Assembly: GCA_021780625.1 (NCBI GenBank)
Contig: JAJXYI010000376.1
Coordinates: 1 to 7,881 of the forward strand
Source of the DNA: a bacterium
GTDB lineage: Bacteria > Verrucomicrobiota > Verrucomicrobiae > Opitutales > Opitutaceae
DNA: 7,881 nucleotides
Reading direction: 5' to 3'
The notes under the pieces are model-generated. The model worked only from the letters and a program-made list of their open reading frames with translations, ran no database searches and had not been told where the DNA came from. The position numbers were made by a program, and so were the translations under genes. Positions 7,378-7,881 of this stretch are shown piece after piece (the stretch's first letter is position 1; each line of letters opens with the position of its first letter).

Positions 7378-7441
7378 GCGATTCGGACGATCCCCAAAAG
7401 TCGCAGTTAACCGCAGCAGGGAAGGTCCGAGCGCCACTCAC
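7374..7441. repeat. Interrupted inverted repeat at the hrpA 3' end
   Basis: GTGAG (7374-7378) and TCGGAC (7383-7388) are matched in reverse order by GTCCGA (7425-7430) and CTCAC (7437-7441), an 11-bp two-block inverted repeat. The interior carries the near-palindrome GCAGTTAACCGC (7403-7414). The left arm overlaps the hrpA stop codon. No T-run follows, so it is not a standard intrinsic terminator, but it could fold as a 3' end structure in the hrpA transcript. Confidence 0.35.
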
Positions 7442-7671
7442 CGTGACGAGGTCGATACCCTGTGCTCCTGGGTTCTCCCAGTGCCGCTCGAAGCCGGATG
7501 GGCTGCGCCAGATCTCTAAAAAACCACCCATCAGCGACCCGTCTCCACCGGTTCGTCCGGTTTGGCTTCACACTCTCGCGATGGACGCGGCGCGATGTCG
7601 ACGAACGGCACGCGGGAGGAGTGGCAAAAGGGCTTGTTTTCTTTCGCAGGGCTGATCGACATTGCGGGTGC
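7378..7671. other. Gene-poor intergenic region with small hairpins
   Basis: No convincing gene is seen here. Besides the inverted repeat at its left end there are two compact hairpins: CTGGG-TTCT-CCCAG (7468-7481) and ACCGG-TTCGT-CCGGT (7547-7561). The second also reads as a direct repeat CCGGTT-CGT-CCGGTT. An A6 run (7518-7523) would be a T-run on the minus strand but no stem precedes it there. A 44-codon ATG frame (7595-7729) overlaps the next gene and is unsupported. No tRNA-like GGTTCGAATCC arm was found. Confidence 0.5.
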
Positions 7672-7881
7672 ATGCCTTCGAACACGCAAGAGGAGCTATT
7701 CCCGGACATGGACCCTCCGAAGGAGGTGAGGATCACGCTTCAACCTTCGCCAGGAAAGCCCCTGAGCAAGATTCAGAAATCCTTCGAACGGGAGTTGCGC
7801 CGGGTCGAATCCCTGCGTGCGGAGTACGATCGGCGCGTGGCCGAATGGGCGAATCTGCTGCGGACCTACGAGAAGGAGATT
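7672..7881 (+). CDS. Hypothetical protein, N-terminal part only, coiled-coil-like
   Basis: Seventy codons are visible and the frame is open at the right edge. The first 30 residues are acidic/proline-rich (E-E-L-F-P-D-M-D-P-P, then V-R-I-T-L-Q-P). From about residue 31 the protein turns into a charged helix, L-S-K-I-Q-K-S-F-E-R-E-L-R-R-V-E-S-L-R-A-E-Y, with heptad-like Leu/Ile/Val spacing that continues to the edge. This layout weakly recalls the N-terminus of uncharacterised bacterial proteins that carry a later J-domain-like region, but that part would lie outside the window, so no function is given. The ATG used here has no Shine-Dalgarno; a second in-frame ATG at 7708 has AGAGGAG about 12 bases upstream. 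Codon-position composition and the amphipathic helix support coding. It follows hrpA after a 294-bp gap and is probably a separate unit. Confidence 0.6.
   Translation, partial: MPSNTQEELFPDMDPPKEVRITLQPSPGKPLSKIQKSFERELRRVESLRAEYDRRVAEWANLLRTYEKEI

Noticed and set aside
3814..7437. A 1207-codon open frame on the minus strand opposite hrpA
   Set aside because: It mirrors the GC-rich codon structure of hrpA, its translation is rich in Arg/His/Ala without domains, and hrpA motifs on the other strand are unambiguous.
7374..7655. 93-codon GTG frame overlapping the hrpA stop by four bases
   Set aside because: The GTGA overlap looks like coupling, but the product is Pro/Arg/Cys-rich without structure and spans the inverted repeats.
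7440..7671. tRNA or tRNA fragment after hrpA
   Set aside because: No T-arm consensus, no 7-bp acceptor stem and no cloverleaf could be drawn on either strand.
7595..7729. 44-codon ATG frame with a short hydrophobic centre
   Set aside because: No Shine-Dalgarno, overlaps the better-supported partial gene, and ends in an Arg-rich run typical of a wrong frame.

Overview
The window is GC-rich chromosomal DNA with little intergenic space. It reads as an ordinary bacterial core/accessory boundary rather than a mobile region: I see no transposase, CRISPR array, rRNA or tRNA. The gene set and protein style are an ECF sigma factor, a small membrane protein and a polymer-forming beta-repeat membrane protein, next to a long HrpA-type helicase with a DUF3418 C-terminus. 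This suggests a high-GC Gram-negative, and I lean towards Verrucomicrobiota (Opitutaceae-like). That lean is an inference from memory, not from a marker gene.

Left part (1-2352, minus strand): a compact three-gene cluster. Transcribed leftward, it encodes an ECF-type sigma factor, then a 152-residue two-TM protein in the usual anti-sigma position, then a secreted/membrane protein with a signal peptide, an Ala/Pro-rich linker, a ladder of 17-residue beta-solenoid repeats and several membrane helices. The last gene runs off the left edge. Gaps of 27 and 11 bases suggest co-transcription. The simplest model is an envelope-sensing or morphology module: a sigma factor, its membrane-bound regulator and a bactofilin-like effector.

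Middle (2353-3207): a 234-bp gene-free stretch holds the probable promoter region of the sigma cluster. To its right is a 168-residue four-TM protein of unknown function, also on the minus strand, with its start facing the helicase. The 114-bp divergent gap contains a perfect 12-bp palindrome.

Right part (3208-7881, plus strand): a full-length hrpA (1389 codons from the preferred GTG start) with all DEAH helicase motifs, HA2, OB-fold and DUF3418 regions, plus a C-terminal tail not found in the E. coli protein. A 294-bp gap with small inverted repeats and no convincing gene follows. Last comes the first 70 codons of a charged, coiled-coil-like protein that leaves the window.

Nothing here is clearly a novel system. 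The most coherent candidate is the sigma / membrane regulator / beta-solenoid cluster, followed by the unusual initiation region of the sigma gene, where the best Shine-Dalgarno/ATG pair opens a 11-codon out-of-frame leader ORF.
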